Positions 13,736-26,014 of a stretch of DNA of 64,000 nt are shown piece after piece. The notes under the pieces were generated by a model. The model saw only the letters and a list, made by a program, of their open reading frames with translations, ran no database searches and was not told the DNA's origin. This stretch comes from Colletes latitarsis (Eukaryota; Arthropoda; Insecta; Hymenoptera; Colletidae): NCBI RefSeq assembly GCF_051014445.1, contig NW_027488367.1:26211501-26275500 (forward strand), given 5' to 3'. Positions within the stretch are counted from its first letter, which is position 1. Every line of letters starts with the position of its first letter. The position numbers were made by a program, and so were the translations under genes.

Positions 13736-16379
13736 TTAGAGGATAACACATGTTAGGTCTAGGTTAGGCCTGGGATTTGACCTCATCAGACTCATACTTT
13801 CGCACACTTCACATACTCGTTGAACAGATTCTGGGTTTTTTGTAGTTTGGATGACGTAGTAATGTGGTACCACACTGAAACAGTCCATTAAACCTGGTTT
13901 CGATCAATATTTTTGAGGATAACGCATGTTAGGTCTGTGTTAGGTCTAGGATTTGCCCTCGTCAGGATCATACTTTCGCATTTTTCACATGCTTGTTGAA
14001 CAGATCCTGGGTTTTTTCTGGTTTGGATAACGTAGCAGTGTGGTACCACACTGAAACAGTCCATTAAACCTGGTTTGGATCAATATTTTAGAGGATAACG
14101 CATGTTAGGTCTAGGTTAGGTCTGGGATTTTCACTCATCAGACTCATACTTTCGCATTCTTCACATACTTGTTGAGCGGATCCTGGGTTTTTTTCTGGTT
14201 TGGTTCACGTAGTAATGTGGTACCACACTGAAACAGTCGATTAAACCTGGTTTCGAACAATATTTTAGAGGATAACTCAAGTTAGGTCTGGGATAGGTCT
14301 GGGATTTGACCTCATCAGACTCATACTTTCGCACACTTCACATACTCGATGAACAGATCCTGGGTTATTTTCTGGTTTGGATCACATAGTAATGTGGTAC
14401 CACACTGAAACAGTCCATTAAACCTGGTTTCGCTCAATATTTTGGAGGATAACGCATGTTAGGTCTTGGTTAGGTCTGGGATTTGCTCTCATCAGGCTCA
14501 TTCTTTCGTATATTTCTCATACTTGATGGCTAGATCATGGGCTTTTTCTGGATTGCATCACGTAGTAATGTAGTACCACACTGAAACAGTCAATGAAACC
14601 TGGTTTCCATCAATATTTTAGAGGGCTACGCAAGATAGGTCTAGGTAAGGCCTGAGATTTTCACTGATCAGACTCATACTTTCGCATTCTTCACATACTT
14701 GTTGAACGGATCCTGGGTTTTTTCTGCTTTTGATCACGTAGTAAATAGGTACCACACTGAAACAGTCCATTAAACCTGGTTTGCATCAATATTTTAGAGG
14801 ATAACGCATGTTAGATCTAGGTTAGCCCCGAGATTTTCACTCATCAGACTCATACTTTCGCATTCTTCACATACTTGATGAACGGATCCTGGGTTTTTTC
14901 CGGTTTCGTTCACGTAGTAATGTGGTACCACACTGAAACAGTCGATTAAACCTGGTTTCGACCAATATTTTAGAGAATAATTCGTGTTAGGTCTAGGTTA
15001 GGTCTGGGATTTGCTCTCATCAGGCTCATACTTTCGCGTTTTTCACATACTTGTTGAACAGATCCTGGGCTTTTTCTGGATTGCATCACGTAGTAATGTG
15101 GTACCACACTGAAACAGTCGATTAAACCTGGTTTCGATCAATATTTTAGAGAATAACGCAAGTTAAGTCCGGTATTGGTCTGGGATTTGACCTCATCAGA
15201 CTCATACTTTCGCACACTTCACATACTTGTTGAACAGCTCCTGAGTTTTTTTCTGGTTTGGATCACGTAGTAATGTGGTACCACACTGAAACTGTTGATT
15301 AAACCTGGTTTCGATCAATATTTTTGAGGATAACGCATGTTAGGTCTAGGTTAGGCCGGGGATTTGCCCTCATCAGGGTCATACTTTCGCAGTTTTAACA
15401 TACATGTTGACCTGATCGACGGTTTTTTCTGCTTTGGATCGCGTAGTAAAGTGGTACCACACTGAAACAGTCCATTAAACCTGGTTTCGATCAATATTTT
15501 GGAGGATAACGCAATTTAGGTCTGGGATAGGTCTGGGATTCGCCCTCATCAGGCTCATACTTTCGCGTTTTTCACATACTTCTTGAACAGATCCTGGGAT
15601 TTTTCTGGTTTGGAACACATAGTAATGTGGTACCACACTGAAACAGTCCATTAAACCTGGTTTCGATCAATATTTTAGAGGATAATGCATGTTAGGTCTA
15701 GGTTAGGCCTGGGATTTGCCCTCATCAGGGTCATACTTTCGCGTTTTTCACATACTTGTTGAACAGATACTGGGTTTTTTTTTGGTTTGGATCACGTAGT
15801 AATGTGGTACCACACTGAAACTGTTGATTAACCCAGGTTTCGAACAATATTTTAGAGGATAACGCAAGTTAGGTCTAGGTTAGGCCTGGGATTTGACCTC
15901 ATCAGACTCATACTTTCGCACACTTCACATACTCGTTGAACAGATCCTGGGTTTTTTCTGGTTTGGAACACATAGTAATGTGGTACCACACTGAAACAGT
16001 CCATTAAACCTGGTCTTGATAAATATTTTAGAGGATAACACATGTTAGGTCTAGGTTAGGCCTGGGATTTGACCTCATCAGACTCATACTTTCGCACACT
16101 TCACATACTCGTTGAACAGATCCTGGGTTTTTTGTAGTTTGGATCACGTAGTAATGTGGTACCACACTGAAACAGTCCATTAAACCTGGTCTTGATAAAT
16201 ATTTTAGAGGATAACGCATGTTACGTCAGGGTAAGGTCTAGGATTTGCCCTCATCAGGCTCATACTTTCGCATATTTCTAATACTTCATAGCTAGATCCT
16301 GGGCTATTTCTGGATTGCATCACGTAGTAATGTAGTACCTCACTGAAACAGTCGATTAACCCTGGTTTCGATCAATATT
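13736..16379. repeat. 15-monomer higher-order repeat, copy 1
   Basis: First copy of a unit of about 2,644 bp. It matches the following copy at constant shift, with one base lost in a T run near 14190. Paired markers are CGCACACTTCACATACTCG (13801 and 16445), the KpnI core TACCAC (14221 and 16864) and GTTGAACGGATCCTGGG (14701 and 17344). Upstream of about 13730 the alignment fails because a type A monomer faces a type B monomer. Only scattered single-base differences separate copies 1 and 2. Confidence 0.88.
14036..14053. repeat. 18 bp perfect palindrome over the KpnI dyad (second copy)
   Basis: The sequence is the same as at 13332-13349, four monomers downstream, in a monomer with GGATAACGTAGCAG. 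In the corresponding monomers of the 15-mer copies 2 and 3 the base is T (GTAGTAGTG), reducing the palindrome to 16 bp. Confidence 0.9.
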
Positions 16380-19022
16380 TTAGAGGATAACACATGTTAG
16401 GTCTAGGTTAGGCCTGGGATTTGAACTCATCAGACTCATACTTTCGCACACTTCACATACTCGTTGAACAGATTCTGGGTTTTTTGTAGTTTGGATCACG
16501 TAGTAATGTGGTACCACACTGAAACAGTCCATTAAACCTGGTTTCGATCAATATTTTTGAGGATAACGCATGTTAGGTCTGTGTTAGGTCTAGGATTTGC
16601 CCTCGTCAGGATCATACTTTCGCATTTTTCACATACTTGTTGAACAGATCCTGGGTTTTTTCTGGTTTGGATAACGTAGTAGTGTGGTACCACACTGAAA
16701 CAGTCCATTAAACCTGGTTTGGATCAATATTTTAGAGGATAACGCATGTTAGGTCTAGGTTAGGTCTGGGATTTTCACTCATCAGACTCATACTTTCGCA
16801 TTCTTCACATACTTGTTGAGCTGATCCTGGGTTTTTTCTGGTTTGGTTCACGTAGTAATGTGGTACCACACTGAAACAGTCGATTAAACCTGGTTTCGAA
16901 CAATATTTTAGAGGATAACTCAAGTTAGGTCTGGGATAGGTCTGGGATTTGACCTCATCAGACTCATACTTTCGCACACTTCACATACTCGATGAACAGA
17001 TCCTGGGTTATTTTCTGGTTTGGATCACATAGTAATGTGGTACCACACTGAAACAGTCCATTAAACCTGGTTTCGCTCAATATTTTGGAGGATAACGCAT
17101 GTTAGGTCTTGGTTAGGTCTGGGATTTGCTCTCATCAGGCTCATTCTTTCGTATATTTCTCATACTTGATGGCTAGATCATGGGCTTTTTCTGGATTGCA
17201 TCACGTAGTAATGTAGTACCACACTGAAACAGTCAATGAAACCTGGTTTCCATCAATATTTTAGAGGGCTACGCAAGATAGGTCTAGGTAAGGCCTGAGA
17301 TTTTCACTGATCAGACTCATACTTTCGCATTCTTCACATACTTGTTGAACGGATCCTGGGTTTTTTCTGCTTTTGATCACGTAGTAAATAGGTACCACAC
17401 TGAAACAGTCCATTAAACCTGGTTTGCATCAATATTTTAGAGGATAACGCATGTTAGATCTAGGTTAGCCCCGAGATTTTCACTCATCAGACTCATACTT
17501 TCGCATTCTTCACATACTTGATGAACGGATCCTGGGTTTTTTCCGGTTTCGTTCACGTAGTAATGTGGTACCACACTGAAACAGTCGATTAAACCTGGTT
17601 TCGACCAATATTTTAGAGAATAATTCGTGTTAGGTCTAGGTTAGGTCTGGGATTTGCTCTCATCAGGCTCATACTTTCGCGTTTTTCACATACTTGTTGA
17701 ACAGATCCTGGGCTTTTTCTGGATTGCATCACGTAGTAATGTGGTACCACACTGAAACAGTCGATTAAACCTGGTTTCGATCAATATTTTAGAGAATAAC
17801 GCAAGTTAAGTCCGGTATTGGTCTGGGATTTGACCTCATCAGACTCATACTTTCGCACACTTCACATACTTGTTGAACAGCTCCTGAGTTTTTTTCTGGT
17901 TTGGATCACGTAGTAATGTGGTACCACACTGAAACTGTTGATTAAACCTGGTTTCGATCAATATTTTTGAGGATAACGCATGTTAGGTCTAGGTTAGGCC
18001 GGGGATTTGCCCTCATCAGGGTCATACTTTCGAAGTTTTAACATACATGTTGACCTGATCGACGGTTTTTTCTGCTTTGGATCGCGTAGTAAAGTGGTAC
18101 CACACTGAAACAGTCCATTAAACCTGGTTTCGATCAATATTTTGGAGGATAACGCAATTTAGGTCTGGGATAGGTCTGGGATTCGCCCTCATCAGGCTCA
18201 TACTTTCGCGTTTTTCACATACTTCTTGAACAGATCCTGGGATTTTTCTGGTTTGGAACACATAGTAATGTGGTACCACACTGAAACAGTCCATTAAACC
18301 TGGTTTCGATCAATATTTTAGAGGATAATGCATGTTAGGTCTAGGTTAGGCCTGGGATTTGCCCTCATCAGGGTCATACTTTCGCGTTTTTCACATACTT
18401 GTTGAACAGATACTGGGTTTTTTTTTGGTTTGGATCACGTAGTAATGTGGTACCACACTGAAACTGTTGATTAACCCAGGTTTCGAACAATATTTTAGAG
18501 GATAACGCAAGTTAGGTCTAGGTTAGGCCTGGGATTTGACCTCATCAGACTCATACTTTCGCACACTTCACATACTCGTTGAACAGATCCTGGGTTTTTT
18601 CTGGTTTGGAACACATAGTAATGTGGTACCACACTGAAACAGTCCATTAAACCTGGTCTTGATAAATATTTTAGAGGATAACACATGTTAGGTCTAGGTT
18701 AGGCCTGGGATTTGACCTCATCAGACTCATACTTTCGCACACTTCACATACTCGTTGAACAGATCCTGGGTTTTTTGTAGTTTGGATCACGTAGTAATGT
18801 GGTACCACACTGAAACAGTCCATTAAACCTGGTCTTGATAAATATTTTAGAGGATAACGCATGTTACGTCAGGGTAAGGTCTAGGATTTGCCCTCATCAG
18901 GCTCATACTTTCGCATATTTCTAATACTTCATAGCTAGATCCTGGGCTATTTCTGGATTGCATCACGTAGTAATGTAGTACCTCACTGAAACAGTCGATT
19001 AACCCTGGTTTCGATCAATATT
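16380..19022. repeat. 15-monomer higher-order repeat, copy 2
   Basis: Second copy, 2,643 bp, composed of the same ordered A, B and hybrid monomers as copy 1. Differences from copy 3 include GAGCTGATCC here against GAGCGGATCC, AACTCAAG against AACGCAAG, and TCGTATATT against TCGCATATT, that is, a few substitutions over 1.4 kb. The TCGTATATT and AACTCAAG forms are shared with copy 1, so copies 1 and 2 are closer to each other at those sites. Confidence 0.88.
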
Positions 19023-20393
19023 TTAGAGGATAACACATGTTAGGTCTAGGTTAGGCCTGGGATTTGAACTCATCAGACTCATACTTTCGCACACTTCACA
19101 TACTCGTTGAACAGATTCTGGGTTTTTTGTAGTTTGGATCACGTAGTAATGTGGTACCACACTGAAACAGTCCATTAAACCTGGTTTCGATCAATATTTT
19201 TGAGGATAACGCATGTTAGGTCTGTGTTAGGTCTAGGATTTGCCCTCGTCAGGATCATACTTTCGCATTTTTCACATACTTGTTGAACAGATCCTGGGTT
19301 TTTTCTGGTTTGGATAACGTAGTAGTGTGGTACCACACTGAAACAGTCCATTAAACCTGGTTTGGATCAATATTTTAGAGGATAACGCATGTTAGGTCTA
19401 GGTTAGGCCTGGGATTTTCACTCATCAGACTCATACTTTCGCATTCTTCACATACTTGTTGAGCGGATCCTGGGTTTTTTCTGGTTTGGTTCACGTAGTA
19501 ATGTGGTACCACACTGAAACAGTCGATTAAACCTGGTTTCGAACAATATTTTAGAGGATAACGCAAGTTAGGTCTGGGATAGGTCTGGGATTTGACCTCA
19601 TCAGACTCATACTTTCGCACACTTCACATACTCGTTGAACAGATCCTGGGTTATTTTCTGGTTTGGATCACATAGTAATGTGGTACCACACTGAAACAGT
19701 CCATTAAACCTGGTTTCGCTCAATATTTTGGAGGATAACGCATGTTAGGTCTTGGTTAGGTCTGGGATTTGCTCTCATCAGGCTCATTCTTTCGCATATT
19801 TCTCATACTTGATGGCTAGATCATGGGCTTTTTCTGGATTGCATCACGTAGTAATGTAGTACCACACTGAAACAGTCAATGAAACCTGGTTTCCATCAAT
19901 ATTTTAGAGGGCTACGCAAGTTAGGTCTAGGTAAGGCCTGAGATTTTCACTGATCAGACTCATACTTTCGCATTCTTCACATACTTGTTGAACGGATCCT
20001 GGGTTTTTTCTGCTTTTGATCACGTAGTAAATAGGTACCACACTGAAACAGTCCATTAAACCTGGTTTGCATCAATATTTTAGAGGATAACGCATGTTAG
20101 ATCTAGGTTAGCCCCGAGATTTTCACTCATCAGACTCATACTTTCGCATTCTTCACATACTTGATGAACGGATCCTGGGTTTTTTCTGGTTTGGTTCACG
20201 TAGTAATGTGGTACCACACTGAAACAGTCGATTAAACCTGGTTTCGACCAATATTTTAGAGAATAATTCGTGTTAGGTCTAGGTTAGGTCTGGGATTTGC
20301 TCTCATCAGGCTCATACTTTCGCGTTTTTCACATACTTGTTGAACAGATCCTGGGCTTTTTCTGGATTGCATCACGTAGTAATGTGGTACCAC
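19023..20393. repeat. 15-monomer higher-order repeat, copy 3 (truncated)
   Basis: About 7.8 monomers align to copy 2 at a 2,643 bp shift (for example GTTGAACGG at 17344 and 19987). The match stops near 20393, where TACCACGCTGAAACAGTCC replaces TACCACACTGAAACAGTCG and the following monomer is of a different class. The junction lies in the conserved KpnI end of the monomer, so its exact position is uncertain by about 20 bp. Confidence 0.85.
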
Positions 20394-23019
20394 GCTGAAA
20401 CAGTCCATTAAACCTGGTTTCGATCAATATTTTTGAGGATAACGCATGTTAGGTCTGGGATAGGTCTGGGATTTGCCCTCATGCGGGACATACTTTCGCA
20501 TTTTTCCATACATGTTGAACAGATCCTGGGTTTTTTCTGGATTGGATCGCGCAGTAATGTGGTACCACACTGAAACAGTCCACTAAACCTGGTTTCGATC
20601 AATATTTTAGAGGATAACGAAAGTTGTGTCTAGGTTAGGCCTGGGATTTGGACTCATCAGGGTCATACTTTCGCAGTTTTAACATACATGTTGACCTAAT
20701 CCAGGGTTTTTTCTGCTTTGGATCACGTAGTAATGTGGTACCACACTAAAACAGTCAATTCAACCTGGTTTCGATCAATATTTTAGAGGATAACGCAAGT
20801 TATGTCTGGGATAGGTCTGGGATTTGCCCTCATCAGGCTCATACTTTCGCGTTTTTCACATACTTGTTGAACGGGTCTTGGGTTTTTTCTGGTGTGGATC
20901 ACGTAGTAATGTGGTACCGCACTGAAACAATCAATTAAACCTGGTCTTCATAAATATTTTAGAGGATAACGCATGTTAGGTCTGGGTTAGGTCTAGGATA
21001 TGACCTCATCAGGCTCATACTTTCGCATATTTCTCATACTTCATGGCTGGATCCTGGGCTATTTCTGGATTGGATCACGTAGTAATGCGGTACCACACTG
21101 AAACAGTCCATTAAACCTGGTTTCGATCAATATTTTAGAGGATAACGCATGTCATGTCTAGGTGAGACCTGGGATTAGCCCTCATCAGACTCATACTTTC
21201 GCATACTTCACATACTTGTTGAACAGATGCTGGGATTTTTTCTCGTTTGGATCATGTAGTAATGTGGCACCACACTGAAACAGTCGATTAAACCTGGTTT
21301 CAATCGATATCTTTGAGGATAACGCATGTTAGGTCTAGGTTAGGCCTGGGATTTTCACTCACCAGACTCATACTTTCGCATTCTTCACATACTCGTTGAA
21401 CGGATCTTGGGTTCTTTCTGGTTTGGTTCACGTAGTAATGTGGTACCACACTGAAACAGTCGATTAAACCTGGTTTCGATCAATATTTTAGAGGATAACG
21501 CAGGTTAGGTCTGGGATAGGTCTGGGAATTGCCCTCATCAGACTCACACTTTCGCACACTTCACATACTCGTTGAACAGATCCCGGGTTATTTTCTGGTT
21601 CGGATCACGTAGTAATGTGGTACCACACTGAAACAGTCCATTAAACCTGGTTTCGATCAATATCTTTGAGGATAACGCATGTTAGGTCTGGGTTAGGTCT
21701 AGGATTTGCCCTCATCAGGCTCATACTTTCGCATATTTCTCATACTTCATGGCTAGATCCTGGGCTATTTCTGGATTGCATCACGTAGTAATGTAGTACC
21801 ACACTGATACAGTCAATTAAACCTGGTTTCCATCAATATTTTAGAGGATAACGCATGTTATGTGTAGGTTAGGCCTGGGATTTGCCCTCATCAGGCTCAT
21901 ACTTTCGCATATTTCTAATACTTCATGGCTAGATCCTGGGCTCTTTCGGGGTTGGATCACGTATTAATGTTGTACCACACTGAAACAGTCCATTAAACCT
22001 GGTTTCGATCAATATTTTTGAGAATAACACATGTTAAGTCTAGGTTAGGTCTGGGATTTGCTCTCATCAGGCTCATTCTTTCGCATATTTCTCATACTTG
22101 ATGGCTAGATCCTGAGCTTTTTCTGGATTGGATCACTTAGTAATGTAGAACCACACTGAAACAGTAAATTAACTCTGGTTTCGATCACTATTTTAGAGGA
22201 TAACGCATGTTAGGTCTGGGATAGGTCTGGGATTTTCACTCATCAGACTCATACTTTCGCATTCTTCTCATACTTGTTGAACGGATCCTGTGTTCTTTCT
22301 GGTTTGGATCACGTAGTAATGTGGTACCACACTGAAACATTCAATTAAACCTGGTCTTGATAAATATTTTAGACGATAACACATGCTAGGTCTAGGTTAG
22401 GCCTGGGATTTGCCCTCATCAGACTCATACTTTCGCACACTTCACATACTCCTTAACAAGATCCTGGGTTTTTTTCTGGTTTGGATCACGTAGTAATGTG
22501 GTACCACACTGAAACAGTCCATTAAACCTGGTTTCGATGAATATTTTAGATGATAACGCATGTTAGGTCTGGGATAGGTCTAGAATTTGCCCTCATCCGG
22601 CTCATACTTTCGCATATTTTTCATACTTGATGGCTAGATCCTGGGCTTTTTCTAGATTGGATCACGTAGTAATGTAGTACCACACTGATACAGTCGATTA
22701 ACCCTGGTTTCGATCGATATTTTAGAAGATAACGCATGTTAGGTCTAGGATAGGCCTGGGATTTGCCCTCATCAGACACATAATTTCGCATTCTTTACGT
22801 ACTTGTTGAACAGCTCCTGGCGTTTTTTCTGGTTTGGATCACGTAGTAGTGTGGTACCGCACCGAAACAGTCAATTAAACCATGTTTCGATCAATATTTT
22901 AGAGGATAACGCAAGTTAGGCCTGGGACAGGTCTGGGATTCGCCCTCATCAGCCTCATACTTTCGCGTTTTTCACATACTTGTTGAACAGATCCTCGGTT
23001 TTTTCTGGTTTGGATCACG
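20394..23019. repeat. Heterogeneous block; first 0.7 kb duplicated 8.6 kb downstream
   Basis: About 15 monomers. The segment 20393-21100 is repeated at 29025-29732 (shift 8,632 bp, 49 monomers), and a shorter part is repeated at 25855-26045. The marker ATGCGGGACATAC occurs at 20481, 25943 and 29113. From about 21100 to 23000 the monomers are individually diverged (for example CAATCGATATCTTTG near 21301) and I found no long duplication partner in the window. Confidence 0.8.
21646..21821. repeat. Representative type B monomer (176 bp)
   Basis: Type B monomers differ from type A mainly at about monomer positions 88-135. They carry CGCATATTTCTCATACTT, then CATGGCTAGATCCTGGGCT (or GATGGCTAG) and a TTTCTGGATTG stretch, in place of GTTGAACAG and CTGGTTTGG. 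The flanks (TCGATCAATAT start, GTAGTAATGT end) are shared. In this copy the KpnI site is altered to GTAGTACC. B monomers are interspersed with A monomers across the array rather than alternating regularly. Confidence 0.88.
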
Positions 23020-23408
23020 TAGTAATGTGGTACCACACTGAAACAGTCCATTAAACCTGGTTTCGATGAATATTTTAGAGGTTAACGCATGTTAGGTCTG
23101 GGATAGGTCTAGGATTTGCCCTCATCAGGCTCATACTTTCACATATTTTTCATACTTCATGGCTAGATCCTGGGCTTTTTCTGGTTTGGATCACGTAGTA
23201 ATGTGGTACCACACGGAAACAGTCCATTAAACCTGGTTTCGATCGATATTTTAGAAGATAACGCATGTTAGGTCTAGGATAGCCCTGGGATTTGCCCTCA
23301 TCAGACACATAATTTCGCATTCTTTACGTACTTGTTGAACAGCTACTGGGTTTTTTTCTGGTTTGGATCACGTAGTAATGTGGTACCACACTGAAACTGT
23401 TGATTAAA

Positions 23409-23584
23409 CCTGGTCTCGATCAATATTTTTGAGGATAACGCATGTTAGGTCTAGGTTAGGCCTGGGATTTGCCCTCATCAGGGTCATACTTTCGCAGTTT
23501 TAACATACATGTTGACCTGATCGACGGTTTTTTCTGCTTTGGATCGCGTAGTAAAGTGGTACCACACTCAAACAGTCCATTAAA
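23409..23584. repeat. Representative type D monomer (176 bp)
   Basis: This rarer class carries CGCAGTTTTAACATACATG followed by TTGACCTGATCGACGG and a TTTCTGCTTTGGATCGCG segment. Relatives occur around 1491, 4836, 5716, 6244, 8523, 9224, 13098, 20676 and 29309, some with TCCCCAG or CATGCATG variants. D monomers are scattered through the left half and I did not see them as a recurrent class right of about 33 kb. They therefore help mark the two domains of the array. Confidence 0.85.
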
Positions 23585-24641
23585 CCTGGTTTCGATCAAT
23601 ATTTTGGAGGATAACGCAATTTAGGTCTGGGATAGGTCTGGGATTCGCCCTCATCAGACTCATACTTTCGCACACTTCACATACTCGTTGAACAGATCCT
23701 GGGTTTTTTCTGGTTTGGAACACATAGTAATGTGGTACCACACTGAAACAGTCCATTAAACCTGGTCTTGATAAATATTTTAGAGGATAACGCATGTTAC
23801 GTCAGGGTAAGGTCTAGGATTTGCCCTCATCAGGCTCATACTTTCGCATATTTCTAATACTTCATGGCTAGATCCTGGGCTATTTCTGGATTGCATCACG
23901 TAGTAATGTAGTACCTCACTGAAACAGACGATTAACCCTGGTTTCGATCAATATTTTAGAGGATAACACATGTTAGGTCTAGGTTAGGCCTGGGATTTGA
24001 CCTCATCAGGGTCATACTTTCGCGTTTTTCACATACTTGTTGAACAGATACTGGGTTTTTTTTTGGTTTGGATCATGTAGTAATGTGGTACCACACTGAA
24101 ACAGTCGATTAACCCTGGTTTCGAACAATATTTTAGAGGATAACGCAAGTTAGGTCTCGGTTAGGTCTGGGATTTAACCTCATCAGACTCATACTTTCGC
24201 ACACTTCACATACTCGTTGAACAGATCCTGGGTTTTTTCTGGTTTGGAACACATCGTAATGTGGTACCACACTGAAACAGTCCATTAAACCTGGTCTTGA
24301 TAAATATTTTAGAGGATAACGCATGTTACGTCAGGGTAAGGTCTAGGATTTGCCCTCATCAGGCTCATACTTTCGCATATTTCTAATACTTCATGGCTAG
24401 ATCCTGGGCTATTTCTGGATTGCATCACGTAGTAATGTAGCACCTCACTGAAACAGTCGATTAACCCTGGTTTCGATCAATATTTTAGAGGATAACACAT
24501 GTTAGGTCTAGGTTAGGCCTGGGATTTGACCTCATCAGACTCATACTTTCGCACACTTCACATACTCGTTGAACAGATCCTGGGTTTTTTGTAGTTTGGA
24601 TCACGTAGTAATGTGGTACCACACTGAAACAGTCCATTAAA

Positions 24642-24817
24642 CCTGGTTTCGATCAATATTTTTGAGGATAACGCATGTTAGGTCTGGGTTAGGTCTAGGA
24701 TTAGCCCTCGTCAGGATCATACTTTCGCATTTTTCACATACTTGTTGAACAGATCCTGGGTTTTTTCTGGTTTGGATCACGTAGTGGTGTGGTACCACAC
24801 TGAAACAGTCCATTAAA
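24642..24817. repeat. Representative type A monomer (176 bp)
   Basis: This is a clean example of the commonest monomer class. It starts at CCTGGTTTCGATCAATATTT, passes the G-rich stretch at 24681-24699, then carries the A-type variable region (CGCATTTTTCACATACTTG, then TTGAACAGATCCTGGG followed by six T, then CTGGTTTGGATCACG). It ends with the KpnI dyad and CAGTCCATTAAA. Other A-type forms differ at about monomer positions 85-105: CGCGTTTTTCAC, CGCATTCTTCAC and CGCACACTTCACATACTCG. Confidence 0.9.
24681..24699 (+). other. Representative G-tract cluster (two-tetrad G-quadruplex-like)
   Basis: GGTCTGGGTTAGGTCTAGG has four GG tracts separated by 3-4 base loops, so it satisfies a relaxed (two-layer) G-quadruplex pattern. 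The same place in most monomers keeps four GG tracts despite different loops (GGTCTAGGTTAGGCCTGGG, GGTCTGGGATAGGTCTGGG). Many right-domain TATGTCTAGG monomers lose the first tract. Folding in the cell is not shown by sequence. Confidence 0.5.
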
Positions 24818-26014
24818 CCTGGTTTGGATCAATATTTTAGAGGATAACGCATGTTAGGTCTAGGTTAGGTCTGGGATTTTCACTCATCAGACTCATACTT
24901 TCGCATTCTTCGCATACTTGTTGAGCGGATCCTGGGTTTTTTCTGGTTTGGTTCACGCAGTAATGTGGTACCACACTGAAACAGTCGATTAAACCTGGTT
25001 TCCATCAATATTTTAGAGGACAGCGCATGTTAGGTCTGGGATAGGTCTGGGATTTGACCTCATCAGACTCATACTTTCGCACACTTCACATACTCGTTGA
25101 ACAGATCCTGGGTTATTTTCTGGTTTGGATCACATAGTAATGTGGTACCACACTGAAACAGTCGATTAAACCAGGTTTCGATCAATATTTTAGAGGATAA
25201 CGCATGTTAGGTCTAGGTTAGGCCTGGGATTTTCACTCATCAGACTCATACTTTCGCATTCTTCGCATACTTGTTGAACGGATCCTGGGTTTTTTCTGGT
25301 TTGGATCACGAAGTAGTGTGGTACCACACTGAAACAGTCCATTAAACCTGGTTTCGCTCAATATTTTAGAGGATAACGCATGTTAGGTCTAGGATAGGTC
25401 TGGGATTTGCTCTCATCAGGCTCATTCTTTCGCATATTTCTCCTACTTGATGGCTAGATCATGGGCTTTTTCTGGATTGCATCACGTAGTAATGTAGTAC
25501 CACACTGAAACAGTCAATGAAACCTGGTTTCCATCAATATTTTAGAGGACAACGCAAGTTAGGTCTAGGTAAGGCCTGAGATTTTCACTGATCAGACTCA
25601 TACTTTCGCATTCTTCACATACTTGTTGAACGGATCCTGGGTGTTTTCTGCTTTTGATCACGTAGTAAATAGGTACCACACTGAAACATTCAATAAAACC
25701 TGGTCTTGATAAATATTTTAGAGGATAACGCATGTTAGGTCTGGGTCAGGTCTAGAATTTGCCCACATCATGCTCATACTTTCGCATCTTTCTCATACAT
25801 CATGGCTAGATCCTGGGCTATTTCTGGATTGTAGCTCGTAGTAATGTGGTACCACGCTGAAACAGTCCATTAAACCTGGTTTCGATCAATATTTTTGAGG
25901 ATAACGCATGTTAGGTCTGGGATAGGTCTGGGATTTGCCCTCATGCGGGACATACTTTCGCATTTTTCCATACATGTTGAACAGATCCTGGGTTTTTTCT
26001 GGATTGGATCGCGC

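Larger units (their letters stand above)
23020..26014. repeat. 17-monomer higher-order repeat, copy 1 (2,994 bp)
   Basis: Aligns to the next 3.17 kb with shift 2,994 bp at its left end (GAATATTTTAGAGGTTAACG at 23068 and 26062) and 3,170 bp from about 24100 onward. The difference is one whole monomer that copy 2 has and copy 1 lacks. Contains type D, A (CGCACACTTC), B (CGCATATTTCTAATACTTC) and AATTTAGG monomers in fixed order. Confidence 0.87.

Noticed and set aside
15770..15790. Long T run as a transcription terminator or poly-A tail of a reverse-strand retroelement.
   Set aside because: It is a length variant (up to eight or nine T) of the T run present in every monomer and carries no element sequence beside it.
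24642..24660. RNA polymerase III B box (GGTTTCGATCAA resembles GGTTCGANTCC), hinting at a tRNA-derived SINE.
   Set aside because: Several required positions differ, there is no matching A box, tRNA-like fold, target-site duplication or A-rich tail, and the units are strictly tandem.
24642..24817. CENP-B box in the monomer (TTCGATCAA resembles its 5' half).
   Set aside because: The required CGGG at the 3' half of the nTTCGnnnnAnnCGGGn pattern is absent here, and I did not see it on the other strand of the consensus.
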